DNA of 64,000 bases from Ktedonobacter sp. SOSP1-85 (GCF_016587415.1 NZ_BNJI01000001.1:4689501-4753500), one strand, 5' to 3'; shown: positions 33,794-43,187, counted from the first letter of the stretch. A program made the numbers and translations. Notes: generated by a model from the sequence alone, not told the origin.

Positions 33794-36541
33794 ATGGATG
33801 TGAGAACAAATACATCAGCGGTCGAAGAATCGGCGATCATTGAGCGTGTTGTGCGTATCGTGATGAGCGTACGGGACGCGAAACCCAACTATGCTCTGCT
33901 GGCGGCAGAGCTAGAGCCGGCTATTCCCTTTGATGTGTTTGGCGTAGTGTTGTTGCGGCATGATCGCGAAGCGGTGCGTGTAGCGGTGTGTCGGCGTGAA
34001 GAGGGCGAGTGGCGCGTTTTTCCCCATCAGCACCCGGTAAAGGACTCCATGTTAGAGCGTGTGCTGGCCTCGCCCATGCTCATGGTAAACGACTATCCTG
34101 AAGGGCAGGAGGGGCCACCGGGAGAAACGGGAGACGCGCTCAGCGGGCACCCTCAACTGCGCTCAACCGTGATCGCTCCACTGGTTCTGGAGGATCAGCG
34201 TGTCCTGGGTACGCTCGAACTGGGTAGCTCGATCCCTAATACCTATGTCGATGAAACCCTGCAACGCCTGATTGGTGCCGTGGCACGCGTGCTGGCGGCG
34301 GCGATTGAGCGGGCGCAACTGGGTGGGAGCGCGGCCATCTTTGATCGTCAACGCCAGGCGCTTAAAGACGTGACCCGTGCCCTGACGCTGCGTATCGATC
34401 TGCCAACGATCCTGAACCAGATTGTCGAAGGCATTGCCAAAGCCTTAAACGTCTCGTCTGCCATCATTATGCTGGAGCAGCGCGACGCAGCGCTACGCCT
34501 GGAGGCGCAGGTGGGACTTGATGCGACCCAGTTTGAGGAGAATGTGCGGCAGAAAAAGCTAAGCGATGCCTGTATTCTCAGTCAGACTCTTCGCCAGCGG
34601 ACTCCGCATGTCTCGGATGATATTTCGCGTGATGAGCGCTTCCCCGCCAGCCGTTTCTTCGCCGAAGAACTCGGCATGCATTCTATTTTATGTTATCCCC
34701 TCATCACAGGCACAACGGTGCTTGGTGCGCTCTTGCTCTGCTCGCCTGAAGCTGGCGGTTTTACCCCGCTCAAGGTCGAAATCCTCTCGCTCTTCGCCAA
34801 TCAGGCGACCTTCGCAATCCACAATGGAATGATGCTCGAATCAGCTCATCAACGCAGCCGCTTCCGGCAGGCGCTTGAGCAGTTTGAGTTTGCTTATCGC
34901 CAGCGCCAGCAGGATGCATATATCAATAATGGGCATGGAGAGGTCCAAGGTGCTGAGGAGATGGCCCTCTTTGAGCGCCTGCGCGAGGAGACTGAGCGCT
35001 CCTATGGGGTAAGCCTGGACAGCGTGCTACGCTTTGTGGGCGAGTTTCTATTGACCAATAGCGAACTGAATTTGCAGGCCATGATCCATGCCGAACAGGG
35101 CTTGGGTATGGAGAGTAGAGCGCTTTCCGAAGCCGTGACAGTATCTGAGACATCAATCGCTCTCGATGAAGAGATGCATTCGGCGGAGCGGCTCAAATTC
35201 TCCGTCGAGCATGAGGGACAGGGGGAGGAGTCGGACGCCATGCATTGGCTCACCCAGGCGGCCGAGGATGCCCTGCGCGGCACGGGAATGCTCGGCGAGC
35301 TAAGCCCTCTTATAGTGCGTGAGAATGGCAAGGACGATGCCTGGCTGGCGGTGGACCTGGATGGCCATTGTATTTTTATGAATCCTGCCGCCCAGGCCTT
35401 GTGTGATATGCAATTATCAGGAAGCATGACCGCGCTCAATGCCGTCTATAACGCCTACAACTCCTACGAGCAGCGACTCTGGCTCTCGCGTCGCCAGCAA
35501 CCAGAGGTCACCACGCTGGAGAGCGCCTTCGCCAAGCTCATGCCCCGCATGCGCAACGTGGACGAGGTGCGTCACTACCTGCATGATTTTACCCAGGGCA
35601 CGAGTGAGACCCAGGAACTGCGCTGTATCCTGGCTGCCCGGCCGCTGCCCCAGGAGGGGGGCGAGAAGGGTGGTGGAAACTGGGGGCGGGCCAGGCGTGA
35701 GCTGGAAGGTAACTCCAACGATCACCACTATCACCTGACACGCCACGAGCTGCGTAATCGCGATGGCCACTTGATTGCCTATGTCTTGCAGGTGCGGGAT
35801 GTGACGGAGCAGGCCCGTGATGAGCATAACCGCTCGGCTCTGCTCTCCTCGGTCTCACATGACCTGCGCACGCCGCTCACAACGATCAAAGCGGCGGTGA
35901 CCGGCCTGCTCCAGGAGGATCTAGAGTGGGACGAAACGGATCGGCGTATCTTGCTGCAAGATATCGAGAACGAAACGGACCACCTGACCGTCCAGGTCAA
36001 CGCCCTGGTCGAACTTTCACGCATCGAAATGGGGGCCCTGGTCTTACAGCGGACCTGGTGTGATGTCGTTGAAGTCATTTATGGGGCCTTAAACAAGCTG
36101 ACACGGATTGTGGAGGCGCACCGGGTCAATGTGGTGATACCTGAAGGTATGCTTATGGCCTACGTTGATCATGTGCAACTGGAACGCGTATTTTATAATC
36201 TTATAGAGAACGCCGCGCGTCATAGTCCCAGGCAAAGCGTCATTACTGTGCAGGCAGACAATGTCGGGGATTTTTTGCGCGGCGCGGTCATCGGCTACAG
36301 CAAGAGTGGTATTCCTGAAGAAGAGAGCGAACGTGTCTTCACTGCCTTTTATAGCTCGCGCACTTACGGCAATGGTTTAAGCCTCGCGATTTGTAAAGGG
36401 ATTGTGGAGGCACACCAGGGGAAGATCTGGGTCGAAACTATCCAGGAAGAGTCTTCAGGTGAGCGGGGGAGGCTCCCTGAAGGTGGGGCACACGAAGGCA
36501 CGGGCCTGAGTTTCGTTTTCACCTTGCCCCTACATCCATAG
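33794..36541 (+). CDS. GAF-domain sensor histidine kinase, KdpD-like core
   Basis: 915 aa with no membrane helix: two GAF domains (about 20-165 and 185-350), a PAS-like segment, and a HisKA/HATPase_c core. His689 lies in SSVSHDLRTPLTTIKAA and the N-box is NLIENAARHSP. The G1 box is abnormal: the usual DxGxG reads YSKSG, so the conserved ATP-binding Asp is missing, while the G2 box survives as GNGLSLAICKGIVEAH. ATP binding may be weakened or altered. A response regulator gene follows 178 bp later across a REP pair and is the likely partner. The ATG at 33794 follows CAGGA by 5 nt; the longer frame from 33722 lacks a better site. Confidence 0.85.
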   Translation: MDVRTNTSAVEESAIIERVVRIVMSVRDAKPNYALLAAELEPAIPFDVFGVVLLRHDREAVRVAVCRREEGEWRVFPHQHPVKDSMLERVLASPMLMVNDYPEGQEGPPGETGDALSGHPQLRSTVIAPLVLEDQRVLGTLELGSSIPNTYVDETLQRLIGAVARVLAAAIERAQLGGSAAIFDRQRQALKDVTRALTLRIDLPTILNQIVEGIAKALNVSSAIIMLEQRDAALRLEAQVGLDATQFEENVRQKKLSDACILSQTLRQRTPHVSDDISRDERFPASRFFAEELGMHSILCYPLITGTTVLGALLLCSPEAGGFTPLKVEILSLFANQATFAIHNGMMLESAHQRSRFRQALEQFEFAYRQRQQDAYINNGHGEVQGAEEMALFERLREETERSYGVSLDSVLRFVGEFLLTNSELNLQAMIHAEQGLGMESRALSEAVTVSETSIALDEEMHSAERLKFSVEHEGQGEESDAMHWLTQAAEDALRGTGMLGELSPLIVRENGKDDAWLAVDLDGHCIFMNPAAQALCDMQLSGSMTALNAVYNAYNSYEQRLWLSRRQQPEVTTLESAFAKLMPRMRNVDEVRHYLHDFTQGTSETQELRCILAARPLPQEGGEKGGGNWGRARRELEGNSNDHHYHLTRHELRNRDGHLIAYVLQVRDVTEQARDEHNRSALLSSVSHDLRTPLTTIKAAVTGLLQEDLEWDETDRRILLQDIENETDHLTVQVNALVELSRIEMGALVLQRTWCDVVEVIYGALNKLTRIVEAHRVNVVIPEGMLMAYVDHVQLERVFYNLIENAARHSPRQSVITVQADNVGDFLRGAVIGYSKSGIPEEESERVFTAFYSSRTYGNGLSLAICKGIVEAHQGKIWVETIQEESSGERGRLPEGGAHEGTGLSFVFTLPLHP

Positions 36542-36568
36542 CCGGGGCAGAGACACGTGACAGCCGTT

Positions 36569-36668
36569 TGTAGGGGCCAAGCTTGCTTGGACTCCGAGTG
36601 AAGCGACTTGTCCTGGCTGCAAGGAAGCGGCCTGCTGGCCAAAGAGTCCATGCCAGCATGGACCCTAC
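36569..36668. repeat. REP-like inverted pair, family A, copy 6
   Basis: Left unit TGTAGGGGCCAAGCTTGCTT then GGACT (36569-36593), right unit complementary to GTAGGGTCCATGCTGGCATG then GACT (36645-36668). The two hairpins differ by paired changes. It lies between the kinase and regulator genes. Confidence 0.8.
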
Positions 36669-36718
36669 GAGCCATTTAAGGAAGCAAACTACTAAAAAGT
36701 ATCTCAGGGAGAGGCAAC

Positions 36719-37456
36719 ATGAGAGCGAAAGGGAAGCGCATACTCGTTGTAGATGACGAAGAGCCTATACAAAGGGTACTTCGGAAGAACTTGCTGGCCG
36801 GTGGGTATGACGTATTCGTGGCTGGAGACGGGCGAGAGGCGCTTGAGATGGTCAAACTGCACCAGCCAGACCTTATTCTTCTCGACTTGTGTATGCCTGG
36901 CGAGTTAGATGGCCTGGACGTATGTGTCGAGATCCGTCATCGCGGGCAGAAGCCACCCATTATTGTCCTCTCCGCGATGAGCGAAGAGCGGCAAAAGGTG
37001 CGGGCGCTCGACCTGGGAGCCGATGATTACCTGACCAAGCCCTTTGGTAGCGAAGAGTTAATGGCGCGTGTACGAGCCTGCCTGCGTCGCTCGCAATCGA
37101 ATGAAGGCGAGGAGATACAGCAGGTGCCTGAGTTGCTCATCAGCGAGGATGGCTATCTCTACATGGACCTGGCGCGGCGCCTGGTGAAGGCTGGCAACAA
37201 CGAAGTTCGTCTAACTCCGACCGAGTTTGAACTCTTGAAACAATTGATGCTCTGTGCGGGTAAGGTCTTGACGCATCGCGCGCTCCTGCGCGCAGTCTGG
37301 GGACCTGAATATGGCGAAGAAGCCGATTACCTGCGCGTCTATGTACGGCAGTTGCGCTTAAAAGTAGAGGCGAAGCCCTCTCATCCGCGCTACATTATTA
37401 CCGAGCCTGGGATTGGCTATGTCTTTCGGGGGCAGGTCGAGGTCCGCAACGCCTAA
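36719..37456 (+). CDS. OmpR/KdpE-family response regulator
   Basis: 245 aa. The receiver domain holds the acidic pocket (VVDDEE), the phospho-acceptor Asp in LILLDLCMPG, the Thr/Ser position in IIVLSAMSEE and the Lys in LTKPF. A winged-helix DNA-binding domain of the OmpR type follows (LTPTEFELLKQLMLCAGKV, then YLRVYVRQLRLKVE and YIITEPGIGYVF). The sequence is nearest to KdpE-type regulators, in line with the KdpD-like core of the adjacent kinase. No kdpFABC genes are in the window, so potassium control is not implied. Confidence 0.93.
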   Translation: MRAKGKRILVVDDEEPIQRVLRKNLLAGGYDVFVAGDGREALEMVKLHQPDLILLDLCMPGELDGLDVCVEIRHRGQKPPIIVLSAMSEERQKVRALDLGADDYLTKPFGSEELMARVRACLRRSQSNEGEEIQQVPELLISEDGYLYMDLARRLVKAGNNEVRLTPTEFELLKQLMLCAGKVLTHRALLRAVWGPEYGEEADYLRVYVRQLRLKVEAKPSHPRYIITEPGIGYVFRGQVEVRNA

Positions 37457-37459
37457 GTG

Positions 37460-37541
37460 CCTATTCGGAAACCTGAGCGCGCTTGTCCCCGAATGGGGGA
37501 AGCGCTAGTCGCGAGAGCGACGTTGGTTTCCAGATAAGAAG
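37460..37541. repeat. Dispersed palindromic repeat, family C, copy 2
   Basis: Reads CGGAAACCTGAGCGCG near one end and GACGTTGGTTTCCAGATAAG at the other, like the copies at 4918 and 62795. It carries an extra internal CCCCGAATGGGG hairpin. It starts just after the response regulator stop. Confidence 0.6.
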
Positions 37542-37974
37542 TAATCGGTTAAAATCCTTAATGCAATCTTAACGATTTCGGCCCAAAAACCTGTAGCAAG
37601 CTGAGCGCGTTTAGTATACACTGTAGGGTATTGGGAATGATATAAAGGGGAGAGTTGGCCGAAAGCGGATAATGTGCTACAGTGCCTTGACCAACGCACA
37701 GGGAGCGTACCTCGATCAACAGGGATATATGTAAGGCCAGGCTTTCGGCTTGAAGGCGTACCGGGGATGCAGGGGAAGGTGGGAGTAATGAAGCTCCAGA
37801 CCTGACGCATCAGGCTCCAGACCTGATGTATTATACAAAAAGACAAAAAGGCAAAAAGACGCTAATAATTTATTATTGAATGCTATTGCAAAACGCAACA
37901 ATTACAGACGCAACTGCTTGTAAGGATCAAGAATGGGGCCTTACAAGCTAGTCGGCAAAGGAAACTAGGGACAC
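37542..37974 (+). other. Upstream region of the chemosensory operon with operator-like repeats
   Basis: Two 18-bp direct repeats, GCTCCAGACCTGAYGYAT (37793-37810 and 37814-37831), recur at a 21-bp period, about two helical turns. Overlapping them is the dyad CCTGACGCATCAGG (37801-37814). They lie 144 bp before the operon and look like a regulator-binding site. No gene is credible here. Confidence 0.45.
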
Positions 37975-39384
37975 ATGGAGCAGCAAGACCGCATCATGGA
38001 CGGAGACCTGCAAACGCTAGGACTCCAATCCATACTCAAAATGCTTGCGCTGAGTGAAAAGACGGGCAAGTTATTCGTATCATCTGGCTCGGATACGCTC
38101 TCGATCAGCCTGCGAAAGGGAAAGATCGTCGGGCTACACGAGGAAGGGGTACCACAACCAGATCTACTAGGCATGCTTTGCCTGATCAATAAACTTGATC
38201 CTCCTCGCGCCCAGGCAGTGCATGAGATAGCTCGTGGCAATGTGCAAATGTCGTTGCAACTGCTCGTCGAGCGTGGATGGATGCCCGCCAGCGAGATGCA
38301 GCGTCGGCTGGAATTTGCCGTGACGCAGTCGATTAGCCACGCGATGCGCTGGGTCAATGGGCGCTTCTCGTTTCATCGTCAACTTCTGCCAATGGATACA
38401 GCCATGCAGCCTCTGGATGTCGATTCCATCTTACTGGAGGCACTGCGCCAGGCCGATGAGTGGGAGACGATTGTCTCTGAGAGTGTGACTCAACTTACCC
38501 GTACCACGGTTGCTCGCTGGTCGCCCGAGGTCAAGCGTGACCTGCGCAGCCTGGGCCTGGGCCAGGAGTCGATTGAGATTCTCTGTCTCTGCAATGGCGA
38601 AATTCCTTTACAGGCCATCGCTTTTGTCGAGATGATGCCGGAGGCCAGGGTGGTGCAGAGCATGATGCAGCTCCTGGAACTGCACCTGATCGAAGTCGTC
38701 GACACAGCCCTGGAAAACGACCTCCAACGCGACCTCTCGAACATCATTATTCGCTGCCAGACAACGCTCCAGCGTTACCGCGAGGTAACGAACGTCGAAC
38801 AGCTCCTGTTAAGCCTCATTAAAGCGCTCTGTGACTGCGTGAACGAATTATTTGTGCATCATGGCAGCTTCGCGCGTAGCCTGCGTGGGCGAGGACAGTT
38901 GCAACAGGTCGAGATCATGCGTTTTATCGAGCGCCGCTTTGTGCCACAGCTCCATGATCTGGCCAGGCGCCAGTTCCCCATCCTTGAGACCGCGACCTTC
39001 GTCAGTGGACAACTTGATTGTAGTGATATACTTACCCTCAATAAAGTCGTCAAGGGCGAGCAACTGGAAGAGTTTTATGGCGAGGCGGTCCTGGGCCTCT
39101 CAGCCTTCCTGCGCATGGTCTTTGATGCGCTGGTCAAAGATGAGGTAGGCAACTCCCATATGGGACGGCAGATCGCCATGGCCTGGCGTGTCCTTCTCTC
39201 CGAGATCGACGCCGAAATCCAAAAGTACCAGTTCTATCGCGCGCAAAAGAATGTTCAACGGACCAGGGGCCAGCAGGTACAGCAGATGCAGCCGGGTGCT
39301 CCGTTTGGTATTATCCAGGATAACCGTGTGGCGCAGAACGAGGGAGAGTTCTGGTCACCAGAAACGCAAAGGAGGACCATTTGA
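37975..39384 (+). CDS. DUF4388 (PatA N-terminal-type) protein
   Basis: 469 aa. The first 100 residues match DUF4388: LQTLGLQSILKMLALSEKTG, LFVSSG, SISLRKGKIVGL. This is the N-terminal domain of cyanobacterial PatA/PixG response regulators and of some myxobacterial gliding proteins. A second helical half follows with no family I recognise. Unlike PatA it has no receiver domain of its own; a separate receiver gene begins at its stop codon (TGATG overlap). It opens the chemosensory operon and may serve as its output or scaffold. Confidence 0.82.
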   Translation: MEQQDRIMDGDLQTLGLQSILKMLALSEKTGKLFVSSGSDTLSISLRKGKIVGLHEEGVPQPDLLGMLCLINKLDPPRAQAVHEIARGNVQMSLQLLVERGWMPASEMQRRLEFAVTQSISHAMRWVNGRFSFHRQLLPMDTAMQPLDVDSILLEALRQADEWETIVSESVTQLTRTTVARWSPEVKRDLRSLGLGQESIEILCLCNGEIPLQAIAFVEMMPEARVVQSMMQLLELHLIEVVDTALENDLQRDLSNIIIRCQTTLQRYREVTNVEQLLLSLIKALCDCVNELFVHHGSFARSLRGRGQLQQVEIMRFIERRFVPQLHDLARRQFPILETATFVSGQLDCSDILTLNKVVKGEQLEEFYGEAVLGLSAFLRMVFDALVKDEVGNSHMGRQIAMAWRVLLSEIDAEIQKYQFYRAQKNVQRTRGQQVQQMQPGAPFGIIQDNRVAQNEGEFWSPETQRRTI

Positions 39385-39824
39385 TGGCAGCGGATCAACC
39401 TACAGTACTGGTTGTGGATGACAGTCCAACCGTGCGCAAGATTGTGCAGATGACATTGCAGAGGGAGAACATTCGCGTGATTACCGCGAGTGATGGCCTG
39501 AGTGCTCTGACCTCGGTTGCAGACGAGATGCCAGCCGTAATTCTGCTCGATATCCAGCTTCCTCGTATGGATGGGTACCATATTTGCCAGATTATACGTA
39601 AAAGCTTGCAGTTTCGCCAAATTCCAATTATTATGCTCAGTGGGAAAGACGGTTTGTTCGACAAAATGCGAGGCCGCCTGGCAGGTTCGACTGAATACCT
39701 GACCAAGCCTTTCGACTCCGCCGAACTAGTGCAGACAGTTAAAAAGCACCTGGTGAACTGGGAGGAACGTATGCCCGCCCGCCAGGAGCAGATGCGCCCA
39801 CGCACGAGATACCGTCGAGGCTGA
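39384..39824 (+). CDS. CheY/PilG-type response regulator
   Basis: A single receiver domain with acidic pocket VVDDSPTVRK, phospho-acceptor Asp in VILLDIQLPRMDGY, and the switch segment MLSGKDG and LTKPFDS, followed by a short basic tail. The ATG overlaps the stop of the DUF4388 gene and GGAGG lies 8 nt upstream, so translation is coupled. Together the two proteins look like a PatA/PixG protein split into its two domains. Without a DNA-binding domain it must act by protein contact. Confidence 0.9.
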   Translation: MAADQPTVLVVDDSPTVRKIVQMTLQRENIRVITASDGLSALTSVADEMPAVILLDIQLPRMDGYHICQIIRKSLQFRQIPIIMLSGKDGLFDKMRGRLAGSTEYLTKPFDSAELVQTVKKHLVNWEERMPARQEQMRPRTRYRRG

Positions 39825-39960
39825 TAATACCAGTAGATATCTGTGTTTAGTTTTACCGATCTTTGCTCATCTTGAACTCATCAGGTAAAGGGAAACACGG
39901 TATTATAGCCTTAAACTCCCATCACACTGGTATGGTATGTTTAGGAAAGGTTATAATAGG

Positions 39961-40326
39961 ATGCCTGGGCAGAAAGTACTCGTTGTGGATGATAGTTGGA
40001 CAGAGTTGACGATGATTGTGGCACCATTGCGCAATAGCGGCTTTGAAGTAGTGACGGCGGTAGATGGTGACGAGGCCTTCGAGAAGGTATTCAAAGAGCG
40101 CCCGCAATGTATCGTTCTGGATGTAGTGCTCCCAAAGCAGAATGGGTTCCAGGTTTGCCGAAAACTCAAAAGTATGGAGGTAAGCCGACACATTCCGATC
40201 ATCCTGCTAACGAGCAAGAATACGCCGTTAGATCGGTCGTGGGGCTTGCGGCAAGGTGCAGACATGTACCTCACGAAACCATTCAAGGAAGAAGAGCTGG
40301 TTGCGAGTGTGCGCCGTCTCGTCTAG
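39961..40326 (+). CDS. CheY/PilH-type response regulator
   Basis: A 121-aa receiver domain: VVDDSWTELTM, phospho-acceptor Asp in CIVLDVVLPKQNGF, LLTSKNT and LTKPFKEE. The start at 39961 gives the usual receiver N-terminus; an ATG eight codons upstream adds residues without a ribosome site. Second of two CheY-like proteins in the cluster, like PilG/PilH or PixG/PixH, where one often drives output and the other serves as phosphate sink. Which is which cannot be told. Confidence 0.9.
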   Translation: MPGQKVLVVDDSWTELTMIVAPLRNSGFEVVTAVDGDEAFEKVFKERPQCIVLDVVLPKQNGFQVCRKLKSMEVSRHIPIILLTSKNTPLDRSWGLRQGADMYLTKPFKEEELVASVRRLV

Positions 40327-40423
40327 AGACAGGTGTATTGAGAAGAGCAAAGTCGGAAGAGCTTGAAACGAAAAGATGACATGAGCGCTACTCTGTGCTT
40401 TTTGTCACACGGGGAGTGGTTTA

Positions 40424-41017
40424 GTGTCTAGCGATAAGCAAAATTTGTTACAACGCGATAGGCTTGCTGCCATTCAACAATTACGTGAGCGCATGGTTTC
40501 AGCGACCTCCATGCAGGCCGCAACTGGTATGCCCGGAACGGAAAGTGCCCCCACGGTTGTTGGTGAGCAATATCTGGTCTTCTCTATCGAGAACTTTGAG
40601 TTCGCTGTGAAGGCTGGTCAGGTACAAGGTGTGGAGCGCCTCGGCGAACTTACTCCTGTGCCCAATGTCGCGGCGTGGGTAAAGGGCGTGATGAACTTGC
40701 GTGGCTCAATTATTTCTGTAGTTGATTTACGCCAGTTTCTAGAGCTAGGGATATCATCGCCTACTGCCCGCACGCGTCTGTTGTCGTTGCAGGAAAATGA
40801 CATGGTAATTAGTTTCATTGTTGATAGTGTGAGCGAGATGCTTCCCGTGCCTGATACGGCTATTCTCAATGGAAATATGCGCCAGGCTACTCTTCCCCAT
40901 TGGGCAGCCCCCTATGCTGCTGGGTGTGCGTTGTTGTCGAATCGCGTGCTGGTTTTACTGGATGTGGCACGCCTACTCTTCTCCGAAAAAATGCAGCGCT
41001 ATGAAGCCATAGGCTAA
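40424..41017 (+). CDS. CheW-type coupling protein (PilI/PixI-like)
   Basis: 197 aa containing one CheW domain: YLVFSIENFEFAVKAGQVQG, VPNVAAWVKGVMNLRGSIIS and VVDLRQFLEL are the conserved blocks. A polar N-terminal extension of about 45 residues precedes it. The start is a GTG with GGGGAG 7 nt upstream. CheW links chemoreceptors to the CheA kinase; the receptor gene follows directly and the kinase gene is next. Confidence 0.92.
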   Translation: MSSDKQNLLQRDRLAAIQQLRERMVSATSMQAATGMPGTESAPTVVGEQYLVFSIENFEFAVKAGQVQGVERLGELTPVPNVAAWVKGVMNLRGSIISVVDLRQFLELGISSPTARTRLLSLQENDMVISFIVDSVSEMLPVPDTAILNGNMRQATLPHWAAPYAAGCALLSNRVLVLLDVARLLFSEKMQRYEAIG

Positions 41018-41072
41018 CGGGTCCATGGTGTCCAGCTTGAGGTCGATCGTAAATTTCTAGGAGGTCTGGCGG

Positions 41073-43187
41073 ATGAATCCTGATCGCAACAAGGGGTCTG
41101 TCGACGGTATCATGCAGTGGAGTATAGTCAGTTCACTGCTTGTCACGTTGCTGGCCTTCGTGGTCTTAATCATAGTATCTCTACAACAAACAAACGGCGG
41201 CTCTCTGTTTGGCTGGATCATTGGGGTTGCCATTGTTGTGTTGCTCACTATCGGCGTTATTAATTATTTAATGCAGAGACGTATTAAAGATCGTGTGCAA
41301 TCCCTGGTAGAAGTCTGTCGCGAATATGCGAATGGAGATCGCAGCGCACGCGTGGCGGTCAGCGGAGATGACGACTTTGCTGTCCTGGCGATGTCCATTA
41401 ATTCCTTGCTTGAGCAGCCCGGCGTGGGCGGCAATGCCAGCCTGGGAAGCGCCGGTAGCGATGCCGCGGCCCTACAGGCACAGATTGAGAAGCTGCTGCA
41501 AGAGGTAAGCGCAGTTGGTGATGGTGATCTTCGCGTACAAGCTGAGGTAACTCCAGATACCCTGGGTGTGTTGGCGGACTCATTTAACTATATGATCGAA
41601 GAGCTTGCGAAGGTCGTCGGACGTGTGCAGTCAACGGCGGTGCAGGTCACGAATGCGACCCGCCGTATTCTGGATCGCTCCAATGAACTGACCCAGGCCT
41701 CCGAGGCCCAGGTGGCGCAGATCTCGCAGACAACCGAGGCCGTTGAGGCCCTGGCCGTCTTTATTCAAAACGTCGCCAAAAACGCTCAGCAGAGCGTGGA
41801 GGTATCGCAGCAGGCGCTGCGTAACGCTACAGCCGGCCAACAGGCCGTGCGTCAGACGATTGAAGGTATGATGCTCATTCGTGAGAACGTGCAGGATACC
41901 GCGAAGAAAATTAAACGCCTGGGTGAGCGCTCCAACGAGATCGGCGAAATTGTGCGTATCATCGAAGATATCGCTGATCAGACAAACTTGCTGGCGCTGA
42001 ACGCCGCTATTCAGTCTGCGATGGCTGGTGAGCATGGTCGCGGTTTCGCGGTCGTTGCCGATGAGATCCGCCTCCTGGCTGAGCGTTCGACCGAGTCAAC
42101 CAAGCGTATCGCGACTCTGGTCAAGAGTATTCAGGGCGATACCTACGAAGCGGTTGTCGCTATGGAAGACAGCACACAAGAGGTTGTCAAAGGCTCACAG
42201 CTCGCGGATAATGTCGAACGTTCATTGAACTCTATCTACGCTGACGTTGAGCGCCAGGCGCAGATGATTGAGAACATCGCCCACGCCGCGAACGAGCAGA
42301 CAACTGTCTCTGAGGCGGTGGCGGTGGCCATGGGTCGCATCTCTGAAATCACGCGTCAGACGGACGCCGGTACCCAGGAGGCCGCGGTCAGCGTGAGCTA
42401 CCTGGCGGAACTGGCGGAACAACTGCGCGCATCGGTGTCAACTTTCCGCTTGCCTGAGCACGCCAATGAGGCTGCGGGTGGCTCCTTCCCCAGCATGTCT
42501 TCGCTCGCTGAATTGCCCTCGGGCAACGATGGCTTCGGTGTGCCCGGCATCGCCGGTCCTGGTGGAGATATGGGTTGGGGCGACAACCAGGGCTTCCCTA
42601 ATGCCTTCCCGCCTCTGCCTGAGCCGGACAACGACTCACTGATTGCGCTGGGCTCGCGCTCTGGTGCCAGCGGTTTTAATAGTCAGCCTGACTTCGGCGA
42701 TCCTATGGGTGGCTTTGGTCAGCCCGATCAGTTCGGCGGCTATAATAATAGCCAGCAAGGCTATAATGGTCAGCAAGGCTATAATAGCCAGCAAGGCTAT
42801 AATAGTCAGCAAGGATTTAACGGACAGCAAGGATTTAACGGACAGCAGGGATTTAACGGACAGCAGGGATTTAATGGACAGCAAGGCTTTGGCGACTTCG
42901 GTGGTGGTATGGAGAATTCAGGAGGATTGAATAATGGCTTTGGGCGTCCTCAGACCTCATTGCCAGGCATTGGCGCCCCGAATTCGGGTGCCTTCCCAAT
43001 GCCACCCAATACCCCTCCCGGGTCCTTCTCTCAGCCTGGTTTCCAGGGTCCTGCCTCACTACCCGGCTATCCGCAAGACCAGCCTAATGGGCAACAGCGG
43101 CAGCCACAACAGCCGCGCTGGTCATCAAGCGAGCAGAATCCCGACCAGTATCGCTTCGGTCAGGATCAACCGCCCTTCCAGCGATAA
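41073..43187 (+). CDS. Methyl-accepting chemotaxis protein with Q/N-rich tail
   Basis: 704 aa. Two membrane helices near the N-terminus (about 15-35 and 47-65) with almost no outside loop are followed by HAMP-like linkers and the signalling hairpin with tip sequence ADQTNLLALNAAIQSAMAGE and RGFAVVADEIRLLAERS. The lack of a periplasmic sensor domain resembles PilJ/PixJ variants that sense inside the membrane or cytoplasm. After the coiled coil comes a 225-residue low-complexity tail rich in Gly, Gln, Asn, Pro and Phe/Tyr, with repeated QQGYN/QQGFN units encoded by 18-bp DNA repeats. No CheR or CheB gene is nearby. Confidence 0.92.
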   Translation: MNPDRNKGSVDGIMQWSIVSSLLVTLLAFVVLIIVSLQQTNGGSLFGWIIGVAIVVLLTIGVINYLMQRRIKDRVQSLVEVCREYANGDRSARVAVSGDDDFAVLAMSINSLLEQPGVGGNASLGSAGSDAAALQAQIEKLLQEVSAVGDGDLRVQAEVTPDTLGVLADSFNYMIEELAKVVGRVQSTAVQVTNATRRILDRSNELTQASEAQVAQISQTTEAVEALAVFIQNVAKNAQQSVEVSQQALRNATAGQQAVRQTIEGMMLIRENVQDTAKKIKRLGERSNEIGEIVRIIEDIADQTNLLALNAAIQSAMAGEHGRGFAVVADEIRLLAERSTESTKRIATLVKSIQGDTYEAVVAMEDSTQEVVKGSQLADNVERSLNSIYADVERQAQMIENIAHAANEQTTVSEAVAVAMGRISEITRQTDAGTQEAAVSVSYLAELAEQLRASVSTFRLPEHANEAAGGSFPSMSSLAELPSGNDGFGVPGIAGPGGDMGWGDNQGFPNAFPPLPEPDNDSLIALGSRSGASGFNSQPDFGDPMGGFGQPDQFGGYNNSQQGYNGQQGYNSQQGYNSQQGFNGQQGFNGQQGFNGQQGFNGQQGFGDFGGGMENSGGLNNGFGRPQTSLPGIGAPNSGAFPMPPNTPPGSFSQPGFQGPASLPGYPQDQPNGQQRQPQQPRWSSSEQNPDQYRFGQDQPPFQR
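42740..42885 (+). repeat. 18-bp coding tandem repeats in the MCP gene
   Basis: Eight or so units with consensus GGACAGCARGGATTTAAC encode QQG(F/Y)N(G/S). The 3' units are nearly identical, pointing to recent expansion by slippage, so the tail length probably varies between strains. Confidence 0.8.

Noticed and set aside
33571..33888. 105-codon minus-strand frame upstream of the histidine kinase
   Set aside because: It overlaps the kinase start, lacks a ribosome site and looks non-coding.
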